Positions 1-12,800 of a stretch of 64,000 bases of DNA are shown here, piece after piece. Every line of letters begins with the position of its first letter. Within the stretch, counting starts at the first letter, position 1. This DNA comes from Brachyhypopomus gauderio (Eukaryota > Chordata > Actinopteri > Gymnotiformes > Hypopomidae), in assembly GCF_052324685.1 (NCBI RefSeq), contig NC_135228.1:16467611-16531610 (forward strand), written 5' to 3'. Position numbers and translations under genes: made by a program. Under the pieces are notes generated by a model. That model ran no database searches. It saw nothing but the letters and a program-made list of their open reading frames with translations, and was not told where the DNA came from.

Positions 1-2
1 CC

Positions 3-448
<446 letters not shown>

Positions 449-1101
449 GGACAGTTGATGGCAGGGAGCACAAGGACAGCAGAAGAGTAGCTTAGATAAC
501 GTTGGTCTTGTGCTTACAAGTAGAGACAAACTGACACTGGCAAAGAGTTACCTCCACTTCCTCTACACTCTGCCCCCTTGCTTTGTTTGGTCTCTTTAAA
601 TGACCCTTTGACCTCTAGCCATGCTCCCATAGGTCCTGTTACCTCTATACTGTTGTCCTCTTTTCTCAACTCATTTCTGTCATCGCACAATGTTAATATT
701 TGAATATATAGGCATTATTTTGTACATTGATATGGAGTCATAGTCTACTGAAACATTTGAATTTTGTGTATTGTATGATAAGTACTCACTGGCCTTTCTG
801 AGAAGCCAAACTGCTGCACTTCCTTTGAGCTCAGCACTTCAATTTTGACTGAAGAAGAAACGCAGAGGAACCCGAAGAAGGACGTCTGCTATTGTTATTA
901 CTGAATTACTTATTACGTTGGTATTACTTTAAACTGCATGACCACAGTCAGAGTTATGAGTTTTGTAAATGCAATTTATCTAAAAGTTGACTGGGTGCAT
1001 AAATTTAAGCTTCATGTTAACACATTTATGTAACTGTAATACAGTGTATGTTAATGAGTTTAAAATATGGAATGATTGTGTAATTATAATTGTGTGTATG
1101 C

Positions 1102-1216
1102 ATGCATGAGAGAAAGAGAGAAAGAGCTGGAGAGAGATAAAGAAAGAGAGAGGGATATATATATGGAGGGAGAGAGGGAGAGCGAGAAGGAGAGAGGGAG
1201 AGAGACAGGGAGAAAG
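1102..1216 (+). repeat. (GA)n-rich microsatellite
   Basis: About 115 bp of GA/GAGG repeats with some TA. Open frames on both strands here (low-complexity Arg/Glu or Ser/Leu) are by-products of the repeat. Confidence 0.85.
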
Positions 1217-1573
1217 AAGTATATATTTAGCATATTGCCCTTGTCCTTGCTTTTATGGCTGTCTCCAGTATGGCTTTTGACCTCACGCCCTGGAAACAAC
1301 TCATGGAACAATGTTAAATACACAACCCATGGTATAGCATTAAAATACAGTAATGTTAAACTAAACAGTTACCAGTGAAACTGTCTATTTTTGTAAGCAT
1401 GACATTTATCTATCTGTTTGTACATGGTTTTGTATTCTGAGCTGTGTCTTATATGAAGATAACTCATGGTGTAGACCCCTCTTCTAAATGTGTTTCCAAA
1501 ACACCTTTGACAGGATGAAACTTTCATGTGAAAGCAATTGTTGTTGCATCTACAAGATGAAAATAATTTTATC

Positions 1574-1579
1574 AATAAA
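1574..1579 (+). terminator. Polyadenylation signal AATAAA, cnksr2-like gene
   Basis: A canonical AATAAA lies 1.1 kb after the stop codon and is followed by a GT-rich stretch. It is the best candidate for the end of the transcript. No RNA evidence is available. Confidence 0.45.
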
Positions 1580-1609
1580 TGTTTGGTGTTTTGCCATACT
1601 TTCCTCAAC

Positions 1610-2296
1610 CTAAAGCACTGCAGATATATGGCAGAAGAGTGGTTGTGTGTACATGTGTGGAGATAAAAATGATAGAATGCACAGACTGGTTGGGATTAAC
1701 TAGTCCTGAGGAAGATGATGGATTGTGACAACATAAATGAGAGTTTGGAAAACTAATATAGGTAGAAGAAAATGATAATCTTTTAAATCACACCTAATTA
1801 TTGCTAGAAAACAAGCAAAAAACACTAGCCAGGTTATGTGGTCTAATGCAAGGGATGACTGTATCTGTAATTATCATGAATGTCAAGATTTCATTGTATC
1901 TCAATATATGAACGCTTAAAATATTCACATATAAGGAGGGGGAGATATGAATATGCTTAAAATGCAACTGTAAAAGCGAATTGTATTCTTAAAATATATT
2001 CAGAATAAATATATTTTTCATGTACATACACACCTCCATGCTCAAAGATACAAAACACATCCCATGATGTAGCTCAGTATTCTGTCAATCTTAAGTGAGA
2101 GGAAAACTGAATGCATAACTACAAAAAGAAAAGCAAACCTTGGAGCGTATACAGTGGATTATTACCTATTTGGGAGAGTTTATTTGTATTTCTAAATAAC
2201 ATTCAGCCATATTCACTGCCATGTAAAGGTTTGACATGTGCCATGATTGCTGATTGCTTATTACTATATATTTGATTATTTTATGTATTATATAAA

Positions 2297-2367
<71 letters not shown>

Positions 2368-2600
2368 TTTTTTGTATTTGATTATACTATATGAATACTG
2401 ATTATCCTACCTCCACCCCCCCACCCTCTCCCAAGTAGTGGCAAAATGTCCAGGGAGTATCATTCTACTACTGTTTAATATAATTTAATATAGTATAATG
2501 CATATAGTATTACTACAGACATCAAAGCTTAAGGTTAGGACATAATAGGTCAACTGCTGGAATATTCACATTACAGGGCTATACACGCCTATCAAAAGTG
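1610..2600. other. Intergenic, no gene seen
   Basis: AT-rich sequence between the cnksr2-like gene and sms. Apart from a TA microsatellite I see no ORF, RNA gene or recognisable element. Confidence 0.5.
2300..2362. repeat. (TA)n microsatellite
   Basis: About 63 bp of uninterrupted TA dinucleotides. A hairpin-forming sequence, probably length-polymorphic. Confidence 0.95.
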
Positions 2601-3540
2601 TCTCTAGTAACTAACCGCAGCAGAGCGGTTCATCTGAGATTCTGCCCCCCAGAGCGGGCCACTCCCCCCACTTCCTAGCTCACCACAGGGACAGCTCAAT
2701 TGCACCTTCTGCGTCCGTGCTTTCTGTCACTACAGACTCATCCCGTTTCTACACCGGCTGCCATTTCCAGGCATGGCAGACGGCTTCAACCCATCATGGC
2801 AGTGGGACATTACACTCTTGACTTCAAGCTCCGTGCGCCAGGTAAACTGCGCCGAGATGAATGGAGGAGGTGCGCCTCAACGCTGCGAAAACACGGGCCT
2901 CTCCTTTCACGTAGGCTGCGCGACTTACTGCCTCGTTAATGACGCCCGCGGCTTGTCAGTGTGTTTTATGGGGCGACTGGAGAACAGTTAGCACGCACTT
3001 AAAAAAAAAAAACCCAAAAAAACAAAACGAGCAAACCGTAAACTCCCTTGAGTTTAGCCGCCACACGTTGTGTTGAACGCGGAGACGTGGTTAGCGTTTG
3101 TGCTAAGCTAACGCGATTCGTCCTTTCTCGGCGGCGTCTGCACGTCAGTGGCGGACGGGGCTAGCAAACTTTGTTCTTTTGGCCACACACACACACAAAC
3201 ACACACACATCCTCCGTGTTCGGTGCCGTCCGGTCTGCCGCCGAGACGTGGCCGTAAAACGACTCGTTGACGTTTGCGAGCAGCGAGAGGTGATGGTGGG
3301 GTGACTAGCACACGGGGCTAGTAGCCGTCTATATTTAGACGCCACCGTGTGATATCGGCGGACACCTGCGGGAGACGCGGCTACCTGCGCCTCGCCGGAG
3401 ACCTGTCGTGTTAGACGGCGCTCATGAAGCCGGCACCAAACCCTCCGGTGTCTCCGTGGGTTCACGGCTAGGTTCGGTCCTTTTGTGCTTACCATGCGCT
3501 CAACACACGGAAAGAGGTCACGACTGCCGTTCAATTACAC
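2600..3540 (+). promoter_or_regulatory. CpG-rich promoter and first-exon region of sms
   Basis: CG dinucleotides become frequent here and fall away on both sides. The first coding exon of sms sits inside (2796-2841) and intron 1 begins in its second half. This fits a CpG-island housekeeping promoter. No TATA box is evident. The long minus-strand frame at 3145-3534 arises from this composition and is not called as a gene. Confidence 0.55.
2773..2991 (+). other. Upstream ATG/uORF overlapping the sms start codon
   Basis: An ATG at 2773 lies 23 bp before the sms ATG at 2796 and in a different frame. Its context is strong (G at -3, G at +4). Read unspliced it runs to 2991 and overlaps the true start. 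If the transcript begins upstream of 2773, scanning ribosomes would meet this start first. Translational control by upstream ORFs is known for other polyamine genes such as AMD1. For this gene it is only inferred, because the transcription start is unknown. Confidence 0.35.
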
Positions 3541-6500
3541 TTTGAGAGCTCAGGAATGACTGATGTTATAGTAGATACTTTGGAGTGATTGTCAGGGACT
3601 TACCAAGTCTCATGGGTCAGGTTTGACTAGGCGGTTGGGGTATCTTGGTGTTGTATAATTAAAATGACAATATCGTATAAATGTTTAAAAGTGAAGTAAG
3701 AGTAACTTCATTGTATCACGTTTTGAGCAAAGCTTATTACTCTTAAGTTATACAAACGCAAGGAAGAGTCCTACAAGCTGTACTATGTCTTCTCAATAAG
3801 TGATGGAGCTGCGAGTTTGCCAGACGTCCCATGTGTTGGGCATTTCACAGACTGTTAAAATGGAATTTTATATTCCATTCTTCACAGTCGAAATGAGAAC
3901 TGTGTGTTCAGCATAGCAGTGAAATGTGGGTGAAGGCTCAGACGCTGGGGTTGCTTTTACGTTGTTGGACAGCACAAGTACTAACATGCTTTCACAGAGA
4001 AGAGAGGCTTATTACTCTGTCAGGAGTGGTCTCCATCTGTCATCTCTCATTCCAGCTGACCATACTGCAACTCTGCGTGGCCTGCAGTCTATATTTCAAG
4101 AGCAGGAAATGACAGAGACTGTCCATGACACAGAGGGACATGGATACTTGGCTACCTTCATTGGCAAGAATGGCAGGTAGGTGTCAAACTCCCCACCAGG
4201 GTTAACCACCAGGACTTTAGGCGTATGCAGGGCTATTTCAGTTTTTTTGCACATCTGATTTAATGGCTTTGGTGCCCACGTCCTGTTTAATTTGAGGTGT
4301 GCAGCAAATTCTATTCATGTAATGTCTATGATGCCTAAATATATTTTTTAGACAATATTTTTTGTGCTCTGCAAGGTTTGCCATCCTGCGAATGCACTCC
4401 CATGGTCTGGTGACCTTTGACCTGCAGTGTTGTGAAGGAGATGATGTAACACAAGTGGACAATGTAAGTGAACAGAGCCCAGGTTCCCATTAAGGGGTTG
4501 AGCAGAAAACAGCACTGTGTACTGTTAAGGTTATGTTATAGTTATGTTTCCTCAGAATGAGGGGGAAAAAAGTTTTGAGGTGTTTATTCAGGTTCTAATG
4601 GGAAAAAAAAACTACCAAACATTCATTGGCAAATTTTTAATAACCTTATTTTATAAGTAATGCAGAAATAATGTTAAAAAATTTAAATGATGTATTTCTG
4701 TTAGTATCTTTATGAACACATTGTTTTTCTGTTATCTCTTAATCATTGGGCGGTCATTGGCATGTAGTTAATACTGGGTGAACGTTGGTCTCTGTTCAGC
4801 TACTGAATTCACTGGAAAAGAAGCTGAAGGCTCTCCTACATGGAAATGTTGAAAGAGTCAAGCGGTACGTCTTGCACAAAATAGCATTTTTGTTATGACC
4901 AAACCTTTGTTTATCATAACAAACTACTACCTGTGTACTACCTATATGTGTATGTATTCAGGCTGCCTGCATTGCATAGAGGGGCAAAGGTAGACCGGTA
5001 CTGGCCGACAGCAGATGGCCGTCTTGTGGAGTACGACATAGATGAAGTTGTGTATGAGACAGATTCTGCGTACCAGAACATCAAAATCCTGCACTCGCAA
5101 CAGTTCGGCAACATCCTCATACTCAACGGGGACGTTAGTAAGTTGTACAAACCAAGTTCTCTTTACGAGTTGGTCAAGGTTACGCTGCTTTTGCTTAACC
5201 TGTAGGAAATGTGTGTAAATGTTTTGCGTAAAACTCGTGCAGATTTGGCGGAGAGCGATTTACCTTACACGCGGGCCATCATGGGCAGCGGCAGGGAGTG
5301 CTACGCTGGGAAGGAGGTGCTGATCCTGGGCGGAGGGGATGGAGGTATTCTCTGTGAAGCAGTGAAGCTCAAACCAAAGATGATCACCATGGTGGAAATA
5401 TCCTTTACCACTCACTTCAAACACTACACACGAGCACATGGGGAACTATTAAGATACTGAGTGAAATATACTATTGATGTTTACTGAGCGTCATTCAAGA
5501 ACAGTTATATATTATCGTCAATGTGGCATACTCTTGTTGTACAGTGAGTTTATATACCTGTGGCACCTCAGATTCAGCAAGTGTTTGTAAGTTCAGTAAT
5601 TAATAAAGTACTCCAATAATAGATAATAAATTGCAAGAATGCATATAAGGCTGGTCAGTCTGCCTGATTTGTTGACTGATACTATTCATAAAACACCAAA
5701 TGTGTAAAAGATAAGTTTCCTTTTTCAGAGATTAGCAATTAAAAGCATTTCAGTATATAATCAGTTGTAGAATTAAGAGCAGGTGAACCCAGAGCTTTGG
5801 GAGTCAAATGTTACCCTAGTCGTTTATGTCTATACTGTCACATACATATATAGACTAGCCAAAGCATGGCAGTACCTGTCTAAAACAGGACGAGCTCAAG
5901 TAGTAGATAAAAAAAACAGGAGGAGCTCAAGTAGTGTTATGGAATAGAGATTGCACTGGTGTTGAAACCTCTGGACATTGTCTATATCAACATCACAAAC
6001 TGTTAAATGTCATAAATTTAACTGAATGCTAATTTCTCACTGTATATAGTCACTGTGTAACATCACAGTGAGTTAGGTTGTAGCAAAGATGAGTTATTGT
6101 CCCGATTTAGTGAAGATCATAGCATAGTGAACCATAGTAAATACAAGTATATAGAGAATAATTGCTAAAGTTTGAGTGAAATTTATATTTTATAATGATA
6201 CAATACCAATTCGTCTTTGAGGAACAACTGAACATGATTTGTCAGGCCTCAAATTCTCATCTTATTCTCAATGTATATGTGCCTAAGGAAAAAACTCTAA
6301 ATATGATAACATTGGTCAGTGCAGTTCCTTATGTTCAATTTGAGAACAAACTCGTTCATGCAGTAGTAGTTCTTGCATGAGGCTAGTTGTTTCAGAGAAA
6401 GTCGCTAAGACAAAATTAACTTTGTATTCTCTTTATTTGTACTTTTAATTTGCATGACTATGAAAAGGTCATGAAATGGTGTAGCATTAAACATTCATAT

Positions 6501-7885
6501 TAACATTCATGTTAGCTTGCTTGAGTGTATGTTTCCATTCATCCCCTAAATTAAACCTGTTTGGAATCTGTAATTAAGTGGAGTTGAGTATATTCCTTAA
6601 TAAAGCCTGCACATTGACCAGCTTGTGATTGACGGATGTCGGAAACACATGAGGAAGACTTGTGGGAATGTTCTGGATAACTTGAAAGGGGACTGTTATG
6701 AGGTATGGAGGCAAGATATTCTGTAGATGGATTTTTTAATTTGATATTTGCTATGTTTCATGTTTTAACTAGAATAAAACTAGTTTTTGAGCTGCTGATT
6801 TCTTTTTATATTAGTTTGGATATGCCTGTTTTAATACGTGAGTTCAGCTCATGTTCTTTGTTATAGTCAAATTGTATTAATCAAAATCCACATTCTTGAC
6901 AAAGCACCATGTTCACACTTCCCTGTGCCTCTGTAAATGTTAACCATGAAGATAAACCTGTTCTTGTGAAAGAGTTGGTGTGCAGTCAGTTGGTGGAAGT
7001 TGCCTCAAGCTCTGGGTTATGTTTATGTAATGTGTATTGCAGAAGGACTTCAGAACTTTGGCTTCTTTCTTTCTGTTAAATAGGTTTTGGTGGAGGACTG
7101 TGTTCCAGTCCTTAAGAAGTTCGTTGAAGACGGAAGGACGTTTGATTATGTCATCAATGACCTAACAGCAGTCCCTATTTCTACAGCACCTGAGGAAGGT
7201 TTGTGTTGATAGTTTTGCCATGTTTAAATACTACCATATTTTTACTATATATATATTATTTCATTTTAGCTCTCTCTTTAATAGCATTTTCAATTTGAAC
7301 ATTTTATCAGTCAGTAAATACATCTTTACAGAGTCAACGTGGGAATTCCTGAGGCTCATTCTTGACCTGTCAATCAAAGTTTTACGACCCAGTGGGAAGT
7401 ACTTTACACAGGTCAGGTACTTATACAGACACTGTTTTGGATTACAACTGTGTGTGTCCATTGTGTTCTCAAAAATTGCTTTTGTGGTCTTCGATCAGGG
7501 CAACTGTGTGAATCTCACCGAGGCGCTGGGTGAGTATGAGGAGCTGCTGGGTAAGCTTTCATGCAAGGTGGATTTCTCCAAAGAAGTGGTGTGTGTTCCC
7601 TCCTACATGGAGCTGTATCCTTCACACTGCCAAAGTCACTTCTGTTGAGTGAACTTGGGTAACTTTTGACCAATTCCATTATAGCTCAACACGTACTGCA
7701 GCGTCATTAGTGCTTAATACTGCTGTAAAACTTTAGCAATCTTTAGCAGTCTGAACAATCTGGCTCCAATGAAGGTACTTGAAGCATATGATTTTAAACC
7801 ATAACACCTTTTTATATTGTGTTTTTGGCCTTCATCCTTAACATATTGACTCAGCTGGGTGTTCTACGCTGTCTGGAAGAAGTAA
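2796..7885 (+). CDS. sms: Spermine synthase, complete 11-exon gene (360 aa)
   Basis: Spermine synthase transfers an aminopropyl group from decarboxylated S-adenosylmethionine to spermidine in the cytosol. Exons: 2796-2841, 4056-4176, 4376-4463, 4800-4864, 4962-5137, 5243-5397, 6613-6702, 7084-7198, 7332-7411, 7499-7614, 7855-7885. The spliced length is 1083 nt and all phases agree. The product starts [12 protein letters not shown] and ends [11 protein letters not shown], close to human SMS (366 aa) over its whole length. The N-terminal AdoMetDC-like domain (about 1-115) contains GLQSIFQEQ. The linker holds [18 protein letters not shown]. The Rossmann-type catalytic domain holds [13 protein letters not shown] with Asp198 and [10 protein letters not shown] with Asp273, which correspond to human Asp201 and Asp276. 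Nothing is broken. Introns 6 and 10 are U12-type. The 3' UTR probably ends near 8745. Confidence 0.97.
5398..6612 (+). other. U12-type AT-AC intron (sms intron 6)
   Basis: The intron begins ATATCCTTT right after the GAA of MVE and ends CCTGCAC before ATT GAC CAG. ATATCCTTT is the exact U12 AT-AC donor consensus. TTCCTTAAT at 6593-6601 matches the U12 branch-site consensus and lies about 12 nt from the 3' end, the distance this class requires. No GT donor or AG acceptor nearby preserves the conserved [11 protein letters not shown] reading frame, so the AT-AC boundaries are forced by the protein. Confidence 0.93.
7615..7854 (+). other. U12-type GT-AG intron (sms intron 10)
   Basis: The donor is GTATCCTTC, one base from the U12 consensus GTATCCTTT. 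The acceptor ends ATTGACTCAG. ATCCTTAAC at 7834-7842 is a near-perfect U12 branch site about 13 nt from the acceptor, with no polypyrimidine tract between. Splicing joins CT to C and gives the conserved ELWVFY at the C-terminus. The intron is only 240 bp. Confidence 0.88.
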
Positions 7886-8718
7886 TGCCTCTTCCCCTTC
7901 AAACTCAGCTTACTGGAATGTGAAGATCCACCCTCTGATGCACTGAGGGGAGACATGCACACATCTCTCCATGCACTGTTTTTACTGTCCCTCCGTACAT
8001 AAAAGTCCCCCTCTTTTTTTAACATCTTTTTGTTTGAAATCACACAGAGATTGTAATTCTTTTGTTTGTTTGTGGGGCTGTTCTGCATGAGCCCTCTAGG
8101 GGGGGCTGTTGTGTAGCGTATGAAAGGATCGCTGCTGATGACGCTGAGGCCTGAAGGATGATTCAGCTTCCTTTCTAATTCTTCTGAAGATGAGCCGTTT
8201 GAGTCGAGAGAGCAGCAGGCAACCAGCTTTTGGATTCTGATTTTATGATAAATTATATATTTTATTGTAGCTCCACTGTTTGTCTATTTTTATTTTGTTT
8301 CTCTTGGTTAGTGTGGTTTGAGTGTAAGTTGACCCACAGGGCGTTTAATAGCAGTGTTGCATTCTGGGTTGCTGGGGTTTGCACCAGGATGATTGTTTTT
8401 CCAATCAGAAGCATTTGAATATGTTTTAAAAGGGAAATGTTCCTACATTGGCAAATTTCATTCTTTTCTTTTGCTGAACTGTGAACTTGTTTTATTAGCA
8501 CCTTCAAAATAGGTTTTTACATTTTCCATTTTTAATTTTCTATGACTTGGTGCATGTGCTTGAAGAGGCGAGTTTTTTTTATTGAATGTACTTTCACATT
8601 TACATTCATACCTTTGATCCATATTAAGGTTGCTTAGATTATTTATTTGATTTTGTTTCACCAATTTCCAGTAATTCTGCCCTGAAAACACATTTATTCA
8701 TGAGAGAGGTAAACAGGT

Positions 8719-8724
8719 AATAAA
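8719..8724 (+). terminator. Polyadenylation signal AATAAA, sms
   Basis: Canonical hexamer about 830 bp after the sms stop codon, in non-coding AT-rich sequence. Candidate transcript end only. Confidence 0.4.
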
Positions 8725-8745
8725 GAATCTTGGAGAGAAAATGTT

Positions 8746-9890
8746 TTACTTTCACATTTTTTGTCTATGAATTGTAGATAATGGCTCATTTGATAATTAA
8801 TCAATCTACTCCAATTGTATAGAAAACATTCCAAATGGTGAAGGGCTGTATTGCAGGACATGTATGTATATTAGCCTACATATGTGATTTCTGAAGAAAA
8901 TCATACACTGATTTAGCTGCTAAAGTTAAGGTAATTCAAACTCCATTAATATTAACCAACACTAAATGTGATATGCATAGGTTTTGTTCGCTGTATATTT
9001 TTGGTGGTGGACCACTTTAAGTGACCCTGATATGTTGGATAACCTTTGAATAGCTCAACACCTACACCCATCTATTCCACTACCATTGCTATGTCACCCA
9101 AATAGTATTTCATCAGCAGTGGTCCTATAGTCAAAAATTTAACTGATGATCAGGGAAGTGGGGGCTGAGAAGCTATACATGTCAGTGGACTACAGTTTTG
9201 ATTGATTCTGTACAGTTACAAAATCCTCCAATGATAAATGGTCAATGGCCAGTTAATGTGGATGCAACCTAGATGCACAGTAGCAATTAAAGTTTAGCCC
9301 TTTTTGTTTTACTTGTAGGATTTTTACCGTCAAGTCAGACCATGATTTATTATTCTGATTAAGTTCTATTAACCAATAAACATTATAAAACACTAAAAAG
9401 GGAAACGCTTAATGTGGCTCAGAATATTTCAACTCTGTCCTACCAAATGGATGCACATGTGGCTCAAGAACAAAGTAGTAAATTTGATCTGTATGTGATA
9501 TTTAAGCTTTACTAGGGTAAAACAGTACAACAAATTCAGTCACCCAAGCATTACGTCACCTTTTTTCAGCGACGATACGTCTTTGCGGAGCTAATTTGCG
9601 TGTTTTATTTGGAATGTAGTTTTCTAATATCCGTAACACTGTTTGATTTCACAATAAATTTGCAGTTATTTGCCTCGATTTCCCACAATGCAGCACCGTA
9701 GCGAGCCCACTGGTGGGTGGAGATTTTGCTTGTGTGGCGATCTGGATAGATTTCTGTAGCTAGCTACCTTACAAGCTAGCTAGTTAGCTTACAACTGGCT
9801 TTAGTTTTAACTACTGCCGCGCAGTTCGGTGGGTGCGACGACAAGAAGAGGATCTGAAGGGGGAAACAAGGACTTTGTGTTCCTGACGGA
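8746..9890. other. Intergenic and ppme1 5' flank
   Basis: No coding signal. The last 300 bp, with TAGCTAGC-rich repeats and rising CG content, is presumably the ppme1 promoter and 5' UTR. I see no TATA box that decides the start site. Confidence 0.4.
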
Positions 9891-12800
9891 ATGGAGAAAC
9901 AGTTGCATTTGAATTTGTTAGCGTCAAGACCCCCAGTGGCAGGAGGTTTGCAGTCGGGGGCTAAAATGAGAATGGGGTGAGTTTACAGTTTTGAGTGTTA
10001 AATGTAACTGTTCCAACGTCCAACTGAACGAGATCGGCTTTTAAACCCTTTTTTAAACCTATGTTAACGTGACCAAGACGCTGAAACCATGACTTTATGT
10101 ACTCTTTGGTGGCAAAATCTAAACTAAATAGTCACCTGGCTACGTGGGTAAGTTAGGAAGATTAACTAACTTGGCTAACTACCCAGCTAATGTCAGTTGA
10201 TCAGTCAGTTGACGCTTGTACTTGGTGCAAATATTGGTCACATAGCTAGCCGCCTTGGGCATTTAACCTCAGTGCAATCCTAAATCAAGTTGAAAGCTAT
10301 AGCTAGCAAGCTGAAAATGAGTTACGATGGCTTATATAGATTGGTAGTTAGCTAGCTAATAGTGTATCTATACAAGCTGATATGATTTAATGAGACGTAA
10401 AAGACCCCCCCCCCTCCATCCAGCTCTGATTCATCCCCCGCCTTTGGATCACGACTCACGTTGGGCTTCTGCACGAATTACTCGTCGGTCCTCTTGCATG
10501 GTTTCGGGTCAAATTATGAGACTGGGTACATCAGCGCGTATGAAATGATGGCTGTCGGTCACTTTCACACCTTCCGTTCTGCGGTAACGCTAGAGCAGAC
10601 GAAGTGACCCATACTCGTGAGAACTGTGTAATCCAATATTTCTGCTGTACTTTTGTTTCATGTTTTGGGCACACAGACCTGGACGAAAACGAGACTTCTC
10701 TCCCTTACCTTGGAGCCAGTATTTTGAAACAATGGAGGACGTGGAAGTGGAAAATGACAACTGCAAAGACATATCCATCACTTAACTATGATGTAGTATT
10801 TGGTTTGTTCTAGCTACATTACTTAAGGAATTGCACATATTACGTCAGGTAGTACTGGAGATGAATTCAGGCCCACTTGCTGGTTTTGCCAAAGTAGCCT
10901 CTGTGTAATTTAATGTTAATCATGTATTGCACATGGGTGTCCAGTTCATCCTGTCCAACCCTTGACACCATTGCACACATTCAGAATCTACAGCAGTGGA
11001 GCCCATGGGCCTGTCCTGCTTCTGCTCCATGGAGGGGGCCATTCTGCCCTCTCCTGGGCTGTGTTCACGGTAAGCCTCATCAGCACCTCATGAAAATTTC
11101 TCTGTACTGCAGATGAGATCTACTTCATATGTGTGTCTGATTTTCTACACAAAAATAGTTTCCTCAGTTTCTGTTCTCATTTAAATTGTTTTCTAATCAG
11201 ACCAAGCAGTTAGACATAATATCAATTAAGTACTGGCTATATGGCTTTTTCAGGGAGTGATATGTAGCAGGATTAACTGCAGGGTTGTAGCTATGGACCT
11301 CAGGGCACATGGTGAGTGACTGTTTCCTTGTAGTAAGGTGTAGTAGCAGAATTTATACTGAACTTTGCAAACATTTGTGCTTTGACTTTATTTTGTAAAT
11401 GCAGTGCTGATTTTCTCCATTTTCACTATTTTTGTTTGACGTATAGGAGACACAAAAGTAAAAAACTCAGAAGACCTGTCCGCTGAAACAATGGCTAAGT
11501 AAGTTGTACACGGTTTCTCACAATATCCCAGAAGGTCCTGTAATCATGACATAATGTTTGAACTGTATCATCATGCAGAGATGTTGGGAAAGTTGTGGAA
11601 GCCCTGTATGGTGAAAACCCACCCCCAATCATGATGATAGGGCACAGCATGGGTGGAGCTATAGCGGTTCACACAGCTGCGGCCAATCACGTTCCATCAT
11701 TGCTCGGGCTTTGTGTGATTGATGTTGTGGAAGGTATTTTTTAATTATTCTTTTTTCCCACAATTCAAACTCTTATATTAAGAGATTAATTTCAAAGTAA
11801 AAACATGTTGCTTAGAGTAAAATAAACCCTTTTAGGATGGAAGATCAAAGCTTGTAATATTTTGTAGTGACATTAGTTTTTTTAGCTACACCCACACTGG
11901 CATGTGCCTTACCAATTTGGAAAGAATACATTCTTCAAATCTATCTCTCTATGTTTAGGCACAGCTATGGATGCCTTGAACAGCATGCAGAATTTTTTGA
12001 GGAGTCGACCAAAAACTTTCAAATCAGTGGAAAATGCTATTGAGTGGAGGTACACTAATTTTAGCTATATAGTTTTAAGAACAAGCTATCAATTATTTCT
12101 TGGTGTTTTGTCATTTATGTCTTAAGATCAATGAATATTTAAATAGAGATAAATATAATTTATTTACTGTCACATATGTCTTTGACACAAAATTGCTGAA
12201 ATTGTACATGAAGCCAGTTGTGACTATTTATAGTTCCTACTGATTTTTCTGTATTTTTATGTTAGTGTGAAAAGTGGACAGATCAGAAATGTGGAGTCTG
12301 CACGCGTGTCTATGACTGGACAAGTGAGAAAGTAAGTGCTTTTTAAAATTTATGCAAATTAGGGAAAAACTTTTTTTGGACTTCTATTGAAGCGTCTGTG
12401 TTCTGAAAATTTAATGTTAAGGTGTGAGGAGCCCTTGGTTAGTCCTGGCATTTCAAACAGCATCAGTGAAGGGATTATTGAGGAAGATGAAGAAGATGAG
12501 GAAGGAGGCGAGTCCAACCACAAAAGGAAGAAAGAAGATGATCAGGAGGTAGAGTCTGTTGATGTTTATAAACAGTACCCAGAGGTCTTAACTTTGATGT
12601 ATATTAAAATGAATTGAAATGTATTGGTTGGTGTATGTAATACAATACATATTCTCCAAAATCATGAAATGCAGTTTAATTTTTGTAAATGTGTTTTGAA
12701 ATGTATTTGTTCTGATTTTTGGTTCTCTTATTTACAAGATTGTGTGACACAGACCACTTTGTAGACTAGTTCAGAGAAACTGCCACTAGGTCTGCCTTTA

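Larger units (their letters stand above)
449..1600 (+). other. Probable 3' UTR of the cnksr2-like gene
   Basis: This AT-rich stretch follows the TAA at 446-448 with no coding signal and ends near an AATAAA at 1574-1579. A purine-rich (GA)n microsatellite lies inside it. Confidence 0.5.

Noticed and set aside
1076-1378. 100-aa Arg/Glu-rich open frame and its Ser/Leu mirror
   Set aside because: Produced by the (GA)n microsatellite. No gene structure.
3145-3534. 129-aa minus-strand frame
   Set aside because: Lies in the CpG-rich sms first intron with no domain, splice support or conservation clue.
7220-7648. 142-aa open frame spanning sms exons 9 and 10
   Set aside because: Reads through introns; the spliced exon model explains the conserved parts.
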